DNA of 64,000 nucleotides. It comes from Bog-257 sp963805985 (GTDB taxonomy: Bacteria > Acidobacteriota > Terriglobia > Terriglobales > Acidobacteriaceae). The notes below the pieces were generated by a model. That model was not told the DNA's origin. It searched no databases and saw only the letters and a list, made by a program, of their open reading frames with translations. Positions within the stretch are counted from its first letter, which is position 1; every line of letters begins with the position of its first letter. The stretch spans positions 62,001 to 126,000 of the forward strand of contig CAWDWG010000005.1 of NCBI GenBank assembly GCA_963805985.1, given 5' to 3'. Shown piece by piece: positions 1 to 8,968 of the stretch. The translations under genes were made by a program, and so were the position numbers.

Positions 1-126
1 AAAGCAAGGTTCGCTGAATTGAGCGCGGACTTCCGCAGCCCGGCAGCGCTGAAAATAGAATCTGCATCCAACTTCAAGCGGTCCGGCTCCAACAGGATAC
101 GTCTGCCTGAGAATCGAAAGCCCTGC

Positions 127-3100
127 ATGCAAAACAGTTCGACGGCGATGATGGACCAATCGGTTGAGCTGTGCGAGTGTTTTGACCGGCTGGCGAGCGA
201 GAAGCAGCGCGCCATCCCGCTCTCCACCTATCGCCTGCAGTTCAACAAGAATTTTCGTTTCGACGACGCGCGCCAGCTGATTCCTTATCTGTGGAAGCTC
301 GGCATCAGCCACTGCTATTCCTCGCCCATCCTGAAGGCGCGCGCCGGCAGCCAGCACGGCTACGACATCATCGACCACAATCAGCTGAATCCGGAAATCG
401 GAACCGAAGACGAGTTCCGGCGGCTGAGCGCGGAGCTCAAACAACGCGGCATGGGATTGTTGCTCGACACCGTTCCCAATCATATGGGTATCGGAGCCGG
501 CGATAACCCGTGGTGGCAGGACGTGCTGCAGAACGGCCGCGCCTCAAACTATGCGGATTTCTTCGATATCGATTGGGAGCCGCTGAAGCCGGAGCTGTGC
601 GATAAGGTGCTGATCCCCATCCTGGGAAATCCTTATGGCGAGGATCTGGAGTCTGGACATATTCAACTGGCTCTCCACGGCGGCAAGCCTATCGTGAAGT
701 ACTTCGACAAAGTGCTGCCCATCGATCCGCAGACGATTCCGATGATATTCGCGTCGGTGAAGGAATTTCGACATCCTCCCGAAGCCGGCAATGGCTCTGC
801 TCTGGCAGAGTTGAATGGGCTCATCACCGCGCTGGGAAAGTTGCCGGTGAATTCGGTGACCGATTCGGCCGAAGTGCGGCGGCGGCAGAATGAAGCTCCG
901 GCGTTGGTCGGGCGTTTTGCGCAACTCCTGCACGAATCGGCGCAGGCTCGCGCGCAGGTCGAACAGGCGTTGAGCCGGCTGAATGGGACGAAGGGAGACC
1001 CGCGCAGTTTCAACCTTCTGCACGAACTGCTGGAGAAGCAGGCGTATCGGCTGGCGTTCTGGCGCGTGTCGGGCGAAGAGATCAATTACCGGCGCTTCTT
1101 CGACATCAACGACCTGGTCGGGCTTCGCATGGAGAATCCGCGCGTGTTCGCCGCCACGCACCGTCTCATGCGAAAGCTTCTGGCGGAAGGCCTGATTTCA
1201 GGCTTGCGCATCGACCATCCTGATGGGCTGCTGGATCCGATGCAGTACTTCATGCGCCTGCAGCGGCTCTACGCGGCCAGTCAGTGCCTGGGCGCGGAAC
1301 CCTCGCTGGCGCCCGCCGGCGACGGCATCGAACTCGATGTACACGCCGCCTTTGGCCAGCACGATGTAGCCGCGCAGAAAGCGCCGCTGTACCTGCTGGT
1401 CGAGAAGATCCTGGAGCCGGGTGAGCACCTGCCGGAACAGTGGCCGGTCGACGGCACGGTGGGTTATGACTATGCGAATCTCGTCAATGGCATTTTCATT
1501 GAGCGGCGCAACCAACGCGCCTTTACCGATCTTTATCACCGGGTCATCGATGACGTCGTCCGGCCGGACAGGCTGATCTACGAGAGCAAGAAGCTGGTCA
1601 TGCGGCGGGCGCTGGCCAGCGAAGTGAATGTGCTCACCCACATGCTGGACGAGATCTCCAACCAGGACCGCCGTGCGCGCGATTACACCCGCGGCGTTCT
1701 CCGCGAGGCCATCCGCGAGACCATCTCCTGCTTCCCGGTTTATCGCACCTATATCGACGAGCGTGGGCACGTCAGCGAGACCGATCGCAAACACATCGAG
1801 CAGGCGATTGATTGCGCCAAGCGGCTGAACGAAATCCTGGCGCCGGCCGCCTTCGACTTCCTGCGGAAGATTCTTCTGCTCGAAGGAAGCGACACTGAGA
1901 CCACGATCTACGGCTATCGCAAACATCTTTACTTCACGCTGAAGTTCCAGCAGTTGACCGGCCCGGTGATGGCCAAGGGCCTGGAAGACACCGCCTGCTA
2001 CGTTTACAACCGGTTTATTTCGGTGAATGAAGTAGGCGGAACGCCGGCGGCGTTCGGAATTCCGGTAGCCGAATTTCATCGCGGCAATCAGGAGCGGGCC
2101 GGACGCTTTCCCAACTCAATGCTGGGCACGTCGTCGCACGACACCAAACGCAGCGAGGATGTGCGCGCGCGTCTGAACACGCTCTCCGAGATGCCCCGCA
2201 TGTGGGGACAGGACGTGATGAAGTGGCGCCGCATTAATCGCAGGCACAAAGTCGAGTTGGCCGACGGCCGCATCGTTCCCGACAACAACGAAGAATACCT
2301 GCTTTACCAGACGCTGGCCGGCGCGTGGCCGCTGCACATGAACAGCGAAGAAGAGCGCCGGGAGTTCGTCGCGCGCGTTCAGCAGTACATGGAAAAGGCC
2401 ATGCACGAGGCCAAAGTCAACCTGAGCTGGCTCAACTCCAATCCCGATTACATTGCCGGCGTGAATTCCTTCATCGAGAAGATTCTTGCGCCTAGCCAGC
2501 GCGGCAAGACCAACTTGTTCTGGGACACATTTCAGAAGCTGCTGTCCCAGGTGTTGTATTTCGGCTGCATCAATTCGCTCAGCCAGACTTTGCTGAAGCT
2601 GACTTCGCCGGGCGTGCCTGACATCTATCAGGGCGAAGAGATGTGGAATTTCAATCTCGTCGACCCCGACAATCGCCGCCCAGTCGATTTCCAGCAGCGA
2701 GCGCGTGCGGCGGAGGAGCTTCGCAGCCGGGCGGAGAGGGAAGGACCCGAATCGCTCTGCCAGGAGCTGCTGCGAGATTATCGCGACGGACAGATCAAGT
2801 TGTGGGTGACGATGCGGGCGCTAAATTTCCGTCGCGATCACAGCGAACTCTTTCGCCGTGGGCGTTATCTGCCTATAGAGCCATCGCGCGGAAAAGAGGA
2901 GCATGTCGTCGCCTTCGCGCGCCAGCACGGGCGAGAAGTTTCGATTACAGCTGTTCCACGACTAAGCTTGACGCTGATGAAGGGCCACGAGGAACCGCCG
3001 ATTGGATCCGTTTGGGGCGACACCCAGCTGGTGCTGCCGCCGCAAGCTGCCGGCAAACTGTGGCGCAACGTTCTTACCGACGAAGTGCTGACCGGCGGCA

Positions 3101-3162
3101 AGTCTTTGTTATGCCGCGAAGTGTTTGCCCGCTTCCCGGTTGCCTTGCTCGCGCTCGACTGA
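127..3162 (+). CDS. treY: Maltooligosyltrehalose synthase (TreY)
   Basis: This cytoplasmic GH13-family isomerase converts the reducing-end alpha-1,4 bond of maltooligosaccharides to an alpha,alpha-1,1 bond; TreZ then releases trehalose. The family-typical N-terminus STYRLQF, the HYCS-SPI-like segment before GSQHGYD, the DTVPNHMG motif, GLRIDHPDGL (nucleophile region), a VEKILE segment and PGVPDIYQGEE near the C-terminus are all visible. The frame stays open to a TTG at 19 and beyond the window edge. I prefer ATG 127 (about 1011 residues) because homology begins only around 60 residues into the longer frame, but the start is not certain. Its 3' end overlaps the 3' end of the convergent malQ by 54 bp. 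The neighbouring 4-alpha-glucanotransferase fits a glycogen-to-trehalose pathway, and treZ may lie just upstream, outside the window. Confidence 0.93.
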   Translation: MQNSSTAMMDQSVELCECFDRLASEKQRAIPLSTYRLQFNKNFRFDDARQLIPYLWKLGISHCYSSPILKARAGSQHGYDIIDHNQLNPEIGTEDEFRRLSAELKQRGMGLLLDTVPNHMGIGAGDNPWWQDVLQNGRASNYADFFDIDWEPLKPELCDKVLIPILGNPYGEDLESGHIQLALHGGKPIVKYFDKVLPIDPQTIPMIFASVKEFRHPPEAGNGSALAELNGLITALGKLPVNSVTDSAEVRRRQNEAPALVGRFAQLLHESAQARAQVEQALSRLNGTKGDPRSFNLLHELLEKQAYRLAFWRVSGEEINYRRFFDINDLVGLRMENPRVFAATHRLMRKLLAEGLISGLRIDHPDGLLDPMQYFMRLQRLYAASQCLGAEPSLAPAGDGIELDVHAAFGQHDVAAQKAPLYLLVEKILEPGEHLPEQWPVDGTVGYDYANLVNGIFIERRNQRAFTDLYHRVIDDVVRPDRLIYESKKLVMRRALASEVNVLTHMLDEISNQDRRARDYTRGVLREAIRETISCFPVYRTYIDERGHVSETDRKHIEQAIDCAKRLNEILAPAAFDFLRKILLLEGSDTETTIYGYRKHLYFTLKFQQLTGPVMAKGLEDTACYVYNRFISVNEVGGTPAAFGIPVAEFHRGNQERAGRFPNSMLGTSSHDTKRSEDVRARLNTLSEMPRMWGQDVMKWRRINRRHKVELADGRIVPDNNEEYLLYQTLAGAWPLHMNSEEERREFVARVQQYMEKAMHEAKVNLSWLNSNPDYIAGVNSFIEKILAPSQRGKTNLFWDTFQKLLSQVLYFGCINSLSQTLLKLTSPGVPDIYQGEEMWNFNLVDPDNRRPVDFQQRARAAEELRSRAEREGPESLCQELLRDYRDGQIKLWVTMRALNFRRDHSELFRRGRYLPIEPSRGKEEHVVAFARQHGREVSITAVPRLSLTLMKGHEEPPIGSVWGDTQLVLPPQAAGKLWRNVLTDEVLTGGKSLLCREVFARFPVALLALD

Positions 3163-4668
3163 AGGCTCTTTGACGCAGACGTCGCGATCGGTGACCTCGA
3201 CCAGCGCCGCCATCTTTGCCGCCAGCTCGGCCGTCAGCGCTCCTGCCGGCAATCGCCAGGTCCAGCTGCCATCGATCTCGCTGGGGACGTTCATTCGAGC
3301 CGAGCTGTCGAGCCCCAGCACATCCTGCACTGGAATCACGCACAAGTTGGCGACCGAGGTGAGCGCCGCGCGAATGAACGCCCATTGCACGCCGTCTTCG
3401 CCAATCTTCATGTAGGTTGACACCAGGTCCTTCTCTTCTTCGGTCGCGCTCGTGTTCCACCAGCCGGCGATCGTGTCGTTGTCGTGCGTGCCGGTGTAGA
3501 CCACGCAATCGGGTTCATAACGATGCGGCAGGTAGACGTGCGCTCCCTTGTTGCCGAAGCCGAACTGCAGAATCTTCATGCCCGGAATTTCGAGCGCCTT
3601 GCGCAGCTCGTGTACCTCGGGCGTAATGTAGCCGAGATCTTCCGCGATGAAGGGCAGCTTGCCCAGCGCCCCGCGCAGCGCGTGGAAGAAGCCCGCATTC
3701 GGTCCTTGTACCCAGCGGCCGTGCTCCGCGGTGGGCTCTTCGGCAGGAATCTCCCAGTACGCTTCGAAGCCGCGGAAGTGGTCGATGCGCACGATGTCGC
3801 AGGTCTCGATCGCCCAGCGCATGCGTCCAATCCACCAATCGTAGCCGCGCGCTTTCAGGGCATCCCAGTCGTACAGCGGATTGCCCCAGCGCTGGCCGGT
3901 CTCGCTAAAGGCGTCAGGAGGCACGCCGGAGACGACGAGCGGCGACAAATCTTTCTTCAGGCGGAAGAGCACAGGATTGGTCCAAACGTCCGCGCTGTCG
4001 TAGCTGACGAAGATGGAAACGTCACCGATGATGCGAATGCCGCGATCGGCGCAGTAGGCACGCAGCTCGCTCCATTGCTCGAAGAAGGCGAACTGCATGA
4101 AGCGCTCCCCGTCCAACTCTTCGTGCAGTTCGGATCGCAGCTGGGCGATGGTGTCAGGATCGCGGCGGGTAATTTCGCGCGGCCAGGCATTCCAAGCCTG
4201 CTCGTGGAAGCGTTCGCGCAGAACGCCGAATAGAACGTAGTCTTCCAGCCACCACTCGTTGTCGCGGCAGAAGGCATCGTATCGCGCACGACCTTCGGGC
4301 GGCGCCGAACGGAAGAAGTTGGCCGCGGCCTGGCGCAACAGCGGCAACTTGCGTTCGCGAACGCCGTCGAAGTCGACCGGAGCGTCGCCGTCGGGAAGAG
4401 CACTCACCTGCTCGCGATCCAGCAGGCCGTAATCCGCGAGCCGCTCCAGGCTGACCATCAGAACATTGCCGGCAAAGGCTGACGTCGCCGAATACGGCGA
4501 ATTGCCCGCGCCGACCGGCTGCAGCGGCAGGACCTGCCACAGCGTCTGTTTGGCGGCGGCCAGCCAGTCGACGAACGCGTAAGCCGCCGGGCCGAAGTCG
4601 CCGATTCCTCCGCGCGAGGGCAGCGACGTTGGGTGCAGCAGAATGCCGGATGAGCGTTCAGAAAGCAT
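3109..4668 (-). CDS. malQ: 4-alpha-glucanotransferase (amylomaltase, MalQ)
   Basis: This GH77 enzyme transfers maltooligosaccharide units between alpha-1,4-glucans in the cytoplasm. The 519-residue length matches bacterial amylomaltases. The N-terminus has the characteristic SSGILLHPTSLPS and GIGDFG segments. Further on are GNSPYSATSAFAGN, RIIGDVSIFV, the nucleophile segment DIVRIDHFRGFEAYW, FIAEDLG and TGTHDNDT, in the order expected for the family. It converges on treY with a 54-bp overlap of coding ends, so the two genes cannot both carry a terminator outside coding sequence. Together with TreY it would supply and trim maltodextrins for trehalose synthesis and glycogen turnover. No clear ribosome binding site was seen before ATG 4668. 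Confidence 0.95.
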   Translation of the reverse strand: MLSERSSGILLHPTSLPSRGGIGDFGPAAYAFVDWLAAAKQTLWQVLPLQPVGAGNSPYSATSAFAGNVLMVSLERLADYGLLDREQVSALPDGDAPVDFDGVRERKLPLLRQAAANFFRSAPPEGRARYDAFCRDNEWWLEDYVLFGVLRERFHEQAWNAWPREITRRDPDTIAQLRSELHEELDGERFMQFAFFEQWSELRAYCADRGIRIIGDVSIFVSYDSADVWTNPVLFRLKKDLSPLVVSGVPPDAFSETGQRWGNPLYDWDALKARGYDWWIGRMRWAIETCDIVRIDHFRGFEAYWEIPAEEPTAEHGRWVQGPNAGFFHALRGALGKLPFIAEDLGYITPEVHELRKALEIPGMKILQFGFGNKGAHVYLPHRYEPDCVVYTGTHDNDTIAGWWNTSATEEEKDLVSTYMKIGEDGVQWAFIRAALTSVANLCVIPVQDVLGLDSSARMNVPSEIDGSWTWRLPAGALTAELAAKMAALVEVTDRDVCVKEPSVEREQGNREAGKHFAA

Positions 4669-4819
4669 GCAGTCGGATCTAAGACTCGATTCGTAAGCGA
4701 CAGCGGAGCGAAAGCTCTGATCTCGTTCTCTGCGCCGGGCGCAGCAACTCTTGCACCTTCACGCCAGGCAGGAATGATTGTTGAGTCCGCAGCCCGTAAG
4801 GTTCGTGGCAGACAAATGT

Positions 4820-4844
4820 GGCCAGCGGAGTGTGGCCGCTGGCC
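4820..4844. terminator. Perfect 9-bp hairpin between ppiD-like gene and malQ
   Basis: GGCCAGCGG (4820-4828) and CCGCTGGCC (4836-4844) form a perfect stem with a 7-nt loop, 24 bp beyond the stop codon of the minus-strand foldase gene. No T-run follows on either strand. It may be a transcript-end stabiliser or a factor-dependent termination site rather than a classical intrinsic terminator. Confidence 0.35.
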
Positions 4845-4868
4845 GTGTAATCCAACGCTACCGCATGG

Positions 4869-6848
4869 TTACGATCCCTCGTTCGTAGCGGTCAGATGTT
4901 CCATTTCCTTCTTGTTGATTTTGATCTTGCCCTCTTTCTCCAGACGGTCGCGCAGGTTTTCCACGTAGAGGTCTTCGTACTGCTCGCGCTTCTGTTCCAC
5001 CAGCGCCTCTTTGGATTTGTCCCAGTCCTGCTTGATCTGCTCGGGAGTAGGTTCCTGTAATTCCACAATCTTCAGCACAATTCCATTCTGGCCGCCTTGA
5101 ATCGGAGCGCTGATTTCGCCAGCCTTCATGGTGAAAGCGACTGCGGCCGGACCGCTCATTGCGCCGATGTCCGGCACCTGTTGCGTGCGGTCGACCAGTT
5201 CGCTGGTCTTGACGGTGGCTCCCACTTCCTTCGCCGCCTTCTCCAGATCATGATCGGCGTGGGCGCGGTCGGCCAGCTCGCGGACCTTCTGTTCCAGCAG
5301 TTGCTGCGCGCGCTGGTCCTTGAACTGCGCTTCCACCTTGTCCTTGATCTGCTCGAAGCTCGGCGTCTGCGGCGGTTGAATATCCGTCACCTGATAGACC
5401 ACGTAGCCGACAGGCGTGCTGGCCAGAGCCGGCGGATCGTTCTTCTTGGCGGTAAACAGCGTGTTGGAGAAGTCAGGTGCAGAGCCAACGCCCGGAACCG
5501 GGTCGCTCTGGGTAATGAAATCGGTGGTGGTGACAACAAGATTTTTGTCCGCGGCCGCTTTGTCCAGGCCATTGGTCTTCGCCAGGGCCTGGAGAGTGTT
5601 GGCTACGCTCTGCGATTGCGCCGCAGCCTTCTGCTGTTTCAGCACCGGCTCAATTTCCGTCTTCACTTCTTCCAGCGGCTTCATCCCCGCCTGCTGCTTG
5701 GCTTCAACATGAATGATGTGGAAACCGTAGTCGGTGCGAATCACGCCTGTAGTCTGTCCCACCGGAGTGCTGAACGCCGCCTGCTCAAACTCCGGCACGG
5801 TGCGTCCGCGGGTCAGCGGCGGCAGCAGTCCGCCGTCTTTGGCGCTGCCCGGATCCTCGGAATACTTCTTGGCCAGGTCGGCAAAGTTCGCGCCGCCCTT
5901 CAACTGCTTCTCGATGTCCTCAGCTTTGGCGCGCGCCGCTTCCACGGCCTTCGGATCGACCTTGCCATTCGCGTCCGGTGTCGGGGTCTTGATCAAGATG
6001 TGGCGGACCGTGACCGTCTCCGGAAGGCGATAGTCGTCCTGGTGCGCCTTGTAGTACGCCTGAATTTCTTCCGGCGTGACCTGCACGCTGTCGGCGATCT
6101 TCTTGGAGTCAATCAGAATGTACTTAGCCTTGATCTTCTCCGGAATGGAATTCACGTAGCTCTGCTTGTTGGCGTCGTAAAAGGCCTTCAGCTCAGCGTC
6201 GGTAGGCTTGATGTCCTTCTTGACGTCGTCCAGCGAGAGCACCGCGTACTCGAACTTCACCTTGCTGTCCTGGCGCTTAACTTCGGCGGTGATGTCCTTG
6301 TCGCTAACGGTAACGCCGGCACCGACGGCGGTCAGCAGCTTGCGCGTGGCGATCTGGGCTTTCACTTCCTTCTCGAACTCCTGCACGCCCATCTGGAACT
6401 GGTTGGAAATGAACTGCTCATAAGCTGCCTGCCCAATGAAGTTGCCGCCGGGAAACAGCACCTGGCCGATCTGTCCCTCGTGGAGATAGTCGCGCAGCTC
6501 GTCATCGTTGACGCTCAGGCCCATCTTGTCGGCTTCATAGACCATCGCCTTTTCGGTGATCATGCTTTGCGCTGCGCGCTGCATCAGGTAGGGCATCAGC
6601 TGTTCGGGCACGTTGCCTTTGAACTGCTGCTTACCCATCAGGCGAGCCTGTTGCGCGACCTGGGTCACGCCGACCTCCTGATCGCCAACTTTGGCCAGAA
6701 CACCCTGAGTGGTGAGGCCGCCGCCGAGATAGTCGCCGAACAGACCGCCGGGAACGAGGGTGATGACCATCATCACGCAAACGACTGTCAGAAGGCCGCC
6801 GAGTATAAATTTCTTGAGCGGCCCAGGTTTTTGCAGAAAACGGATCAT
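4869..6848 (-). CDS. PpiD/SurA-type periplasmic peptidyl-prolyl isomerase
   Basis: This is a membrane-anchored periplasmic foldase that catalyses prolyl isomerisation and acts as a chaperone for envelope proteins. A single transmembrane segment lies at about residues 14-35 after a short basic N-terminus, which gives the N-in/C-out topology of PpiD. A SurA-N-like helical region with the signature NGxxV-type segment (VGDQEVG) follows. A parvulin domain at roughly residues 275-380 is marked by VRHILIKT, FADLAKKYSEDPGSAKDGG and YGFHIIHVE. A second, degenerate parvulin-like region and a long charged C-terminus complete the 659 residues. It is a monocistronic minus-strand gene. A second SurA-like lipoprotein lies at 39721-40788, so the genome carries at least two such foldases. 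Confidence 0.92.
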   Translation of the reverse strand: MIRFLQKPGPLKKFILGGLLTVVCVMMVITLVPGGLFGDYLGGGLTTQGVLAKVGDQEVGVTQVAQQARLMGKQQFKGNVPEQLMPYLMQRAAQSMITEKAMVYEADKMGLSVNDDELRDYLHEGQIGQVLFPGGNFIGQAAYEQFISNQFQMGVQEFEKEVKAQIATRKLLTAVGAGVTVSDKDITAEVKRQDSKVKFEYAVLSLDDVKKDIKPTDAELKAFYDANKQSYVNSIPEKIKAKYILIDSKKIADSVQVTPEEIQAYYKAHQDDYRLPETVTVRHILIKTPTPDANGKVDPKAVEAARAKAEDIEKQLKGGANFADLAKKYSEDPGSAKDGGLLPPLTRGRTVPEFEQAAFSTPVGQTTGVIRTDYGFHIIHVEAKQQAGMKPLEEVKTEIEPVLKQQKAAAQSQSVANTLQALAKTNGLDKAAADKNLVVTTTDFITQSDPVPGVGSAPDFSNTLFTAKKNDPPALASTPVGYVVYQVTDIQPPQTPSFEQIKDKVEAQFKDQRAQQLLEQKVRELADRAHADHDLEKAAKEVGATVKTSELVDRTQQVPDIGAMSGPAAVAFTMKAGEISAPIQGGQNGIVLKIVELQEPTPEQIKQDWDKSKEALVEQKREQYEDLYVENLRDRLEKEGKIKINKKEMEHLTATNEGS

Positions 6849-6893
6849 GCTGTGGAAACTCCAGACGTGTAGGCTGAATCTTTTGATTATAAA

Positions 6894-7088
6894 TCAGGCG
6901 CGGCGAGCGCTGCGCGGCTCTCGCCCATGTAGATGGAGATTACGGCTGATCTGTCGATCTTCTCGGAAATAGTGCCATATCTCAAGCATCTTGCGGATTG
7001 CTTTGATAGGGTCAGGAGTGACCCAAAGTGTCACGACAACCATGACTAGAAGGACATATCCAACCGCCTTCAGGACGCCTATGACCAT
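6894..7088 (-). CDS. Possible small membrane protein
   Basis: This 64-codon frame starts at ATG 7088 and has one hydrophobic segment at residues 8-23 (VGYVLLVMVVVTLWV), followed by a basic, polar tail. It lies just upstream of the ppiD-like gene on the same strand and divergent to the radical SAM gene. I recognise no family and no strong ribosome binding site. The hydrophobic stretch and the spacing are the only support, so it could be spurious. Confidence 0.3.
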   Translation of the reverse strand: MVIGVLKAVGYVLLVMVVVTLWVTPDPIKAIRKMLEIWHYFREDRQISRNLHLHGREPRSARRA

Positions 7089-7255
7089 GTCAATAAATCC
7101 GCATCGTCCATTAGATCAGCGCCCGCTCGTGTTTGTCATCCCGAGCGCGCCTCCTTACGCGTGCGCACCGGATGTATGCAGATGCCGCTCAACCGCCAAA
7201 ATTCCCCGCACAAGGCTGAGCACTTCCCCTTGCAGGAAGCCGCTGTGTTGTAATA

Positions 7256-8299
7256 ATGGAAGTACCTCGTATGTCGAAAAGACCGCAAGGAGCACGCCGG
7301 CGCCTGCTGGCCTACAAACGACGCAGCCGTGAACTCCAAATGATCGCCAAGGGGCTGGCCTCGACCGACCACCCCATCATGGCGCAGATCATTCCCATTC
7401 GCCGCTGCAATCTCTCCTGCGAGTACTGCAACGAGTACGACGACTTCTCCAAGCCAGTCCCGCTGGAGACGATGAAGCAGCGCGTCGATCACCTGGCGCG
7501 GCTGAAGACATCCATCATCACGTTCAGCGGCGGCGAACCGTTGCTGCATCCTGACCTCGACGAGATCATCCGCCACATCCGCCGGTATCCCATCCTCGCC
7601 GGCATGATCACCAACGGCTATTTGCTGACGGCCGACCGCATTCAGCGGCTGAATCACGCCGGGCTCGACCACTTGCAGATCTCGATCGACAATGTCATGC
7701 CTGACGAGGTTTCCAAGAAGTCGCTCAAGGTGCTCGACAAGAAGTTGCAGCTGCTGGCCGAGCACGCCGACTTTCACGTCAACATCAACTCCGTGGTCGG
7801 CGGCGGCATTCACAATCCGCATGACGCGCTGGTCGTCGGACGCCGCGCCGTGCAGCTGGGATTCACCTCGACCATCGGCATCATCCACGACGGCGATGGC
7901 CAGCTGCGCCCGCTGGCCGACGAGGAGCGCGAAGTCTTCCGCAAGATGAAGGCGCTGGAGAAGCGGCATTATTCGCGCTTCAACTGGTTCCAGGACAACA
8001 TCGCCGATGGCAAGCCCAATGACTGGCGGTGCCGCGCCGGCGCCCGTTACCTCTACATCTGCGAGGACGGCCTGGTGCACTACTGCTCGCAGCAACGCGG
8101 CTATCCTGGCACTCCGCTGGAGCAATACACCGTCGCCGACATTCGCCGCGAGTTCCTCACTGAGAAGGGCTGCGCGCCGAACTGCACGGTCTCCTGCGTC
8201 CACCAGGTGTCCTACATGGACCACTGGCGCGCTCCGCAGACCATCCGCAACACTCCGCAACCGCCGGTCGACGTCGGCCAACTGGTGCAGATCGAATAA
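7256..8299 (+). CDS. Radical SAM protein with C-terminal cysteine-rich (SPASM-like) region
   Basis: This is a radical S-adenosylmethionine enzyme of unknown substrate. The CX3CX2C cluster motif is clear (CNLSCEYC, about residues 56-63), followed by the SAM-binding FSGGEPLLHP segment and the TNGY and DHLQISIDN strands of the partial TIM barrel. The C-terminal third carries further cysteines (the WRCRAG, ICEDG, HYC and CAPNCTVSC segments), consistent with an auxiliary iron-sulfur cluster as in SPASM or twitch domains. The basic N-terminal extension (about 40 residues) is unusual. ATG 7256 and ATG 7271 are both possible starts. No peptide-precursor gene or other maturase lies next to it, so the reaction cannot be inferred from context. 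Confidence 0.88.
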   Translation: MEVPRMSKRPQGARRRLLAYKRRSRELQMIAKGLASTDHPIMAQIIPIRRCNLSCEYCNEYDDFSKPVPLETMKQRVDHLARLKTSIITFSGGEPLLHPDLDEIIRHIRRYPILAGMITNGYLLTADRIQRLNHAGLDHLQISIDNVMPDEVSKKSLKVLDKKLQLLAEHADFHVNINSVVGGGIHNPHDALVVGRRAVQLGFTSTIGIIHDGDGQLRPLADEEREVFRKMKALEKRHYSRFNWFQDNIADGKPNDWRCRAGARYLYICEDGLVHYCSQQRGYPGTPLEQYTVADIRREFLTEKGCAPNCTVSCVHQVSYMDHWRAPQTIRNTPQPPVDVGQLVQIE

Positions 8300-8371
8300 C
8301 GGGTAACATGTTAATGGCGGGATTTTGGAACGAGGAATTCCGCAACTACCGGCACTGATCACCAACAGCTG

Positions 8372-8554
8372 TCAGACGAGTTCAGGCTGTGGCGGAGCCG
8401 CGGGCCGCTTCGCCGGCGGACGCAGCTGCTTGCTGCTGAAGGAACTGCCGCAGGTGCTGCAATTCCACTGCACCTGGGCGATCGAAAGCACGTTGGAGGT
8501 GCGCTTCGGTTGCCAAACTCGCGATAGTTCACCCTTACAGTTGGGGCAGATCAT
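8372..8554 (-). CDS. Small zinc-ribbon protein
   Basis: The 60-residue product has two CXXC pairs, C3-C6 (CPNC) and C32-C35 (CSTC followed by GSSF), as expected for a single zinc ribbon, and a Pro/Lys-rich tail. Its ATG (8554-8552) overlaps the TGA of the upstream small gene in an ATGA arrangement, so the two are probably translationally coupled. The role is unknown. A nucleic-acid or protein-binding ribbon is the only reasonable guess. Confidence 0.7.
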   Translation of the reverse strand: MICPNCKGELSRVWQPKRTSNVLSIAQVQWNCSTCGSSFSSKQLRPPAKRPAAPPQPELV

Positions 8555-8733
8555 GGGTGGGACGTCCGGTTCCTGCGCACGGGCAGAATCGTCGCCTGTG
8601 CTTCGAGGCTGCCGCCGTCGACGATGCCCAGCACCTTCCTCGCGTGCTTCTTCGCCTTCTCTTCGGTACGAAACCGTTTCGGCTCGATCCCGCCGGCATC
8701 CTCCGTCTGGAATTCCACTTGATAGTAAGTCAT
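8551..8733 (-). CDS. Small hypothetical protein coupled to zinc-ribbon gene
   Basis: This 60-residue charged protein starts MTYYQVEFQTED and contains the basic helix-like segment RTEEKAKKHARKVLG. I do not recognise the family. It is the first gene of a two-gene unit and its stop overlaps the start of the zinc-ribbon gene by the ATGA arrangement. Codon use and the coupling make it a believable gene although it is short. Confidence 0.6.
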   Translation of the reverse strand: MTYYQVEFQTEDAGGIEPKRFRTEEKAKKHARKVLGIVDGGSLEAQATILPVRRNRTSHP

Positions 8734-8872
8734 GGCTCTATTGTCTCACCTAAAGAGACGGAGCGCCGGACGATCTTGCCGATGCCCGTTTTCCCGGGTT
8801 ACGCGATGGTATTCGGTCTGTCCGGGAGAGCGGTGACGATCCGAAGCAGGTGCCCGAGAGCCTGCCCTGTTG

Positions 8873-8920
8873 GTAGCGCCGGCCTCCGGCCGGCTGTCGG
8901 GCAGGCGTCCCGCCTGCCCA
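8873..8920. repeat. Interspersed GC-rich palindromic repeat, family 1, copy 1
   Basis: The sequence starts with GTAGCGCCGGCCTCCGGCCG and continues with a second palindromic half (GGCAGGCGTCCCGCCTGCC). Related copies, in both orientations, are at 12634-12681, 43373-43419 and 50746-50791, with a partial copy at 50665. All are intergenic. This looks like a REP/BIME-like family of the genome. Confidence 0.75.
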
Positions 8921-8968
8921 GCGTCGTTCGAAGGTGTGGGAGGCCGAGTGAGATCTACGCGAAACCAA

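Noticed and set aside
5097..6872. Very long open frame antisense to the PpiD-like gene (591 codons)
   Set aside because: It mirrors the codon pattern of the real gene and lacks motifs. Similar antisense frames over rel (35150-37012), the APC permease (48905-50545) and sulP (25116-26348) were rejected for the same reason.
6991..7332. Plus-strand frame of 113 codons ahead of the radical SAM gene
   Set aside because: Proline/arginine-rich translation without motifs; it overlaps the start of the well-supported radical SAM gene.
7256..8299. Radical SAM gene considered as part of a RiPP cluster
   Set aside because: No short peptide or other maturase gene is adjacent. The peptide at 63368 is 55 kb away, so no link can be claimed.
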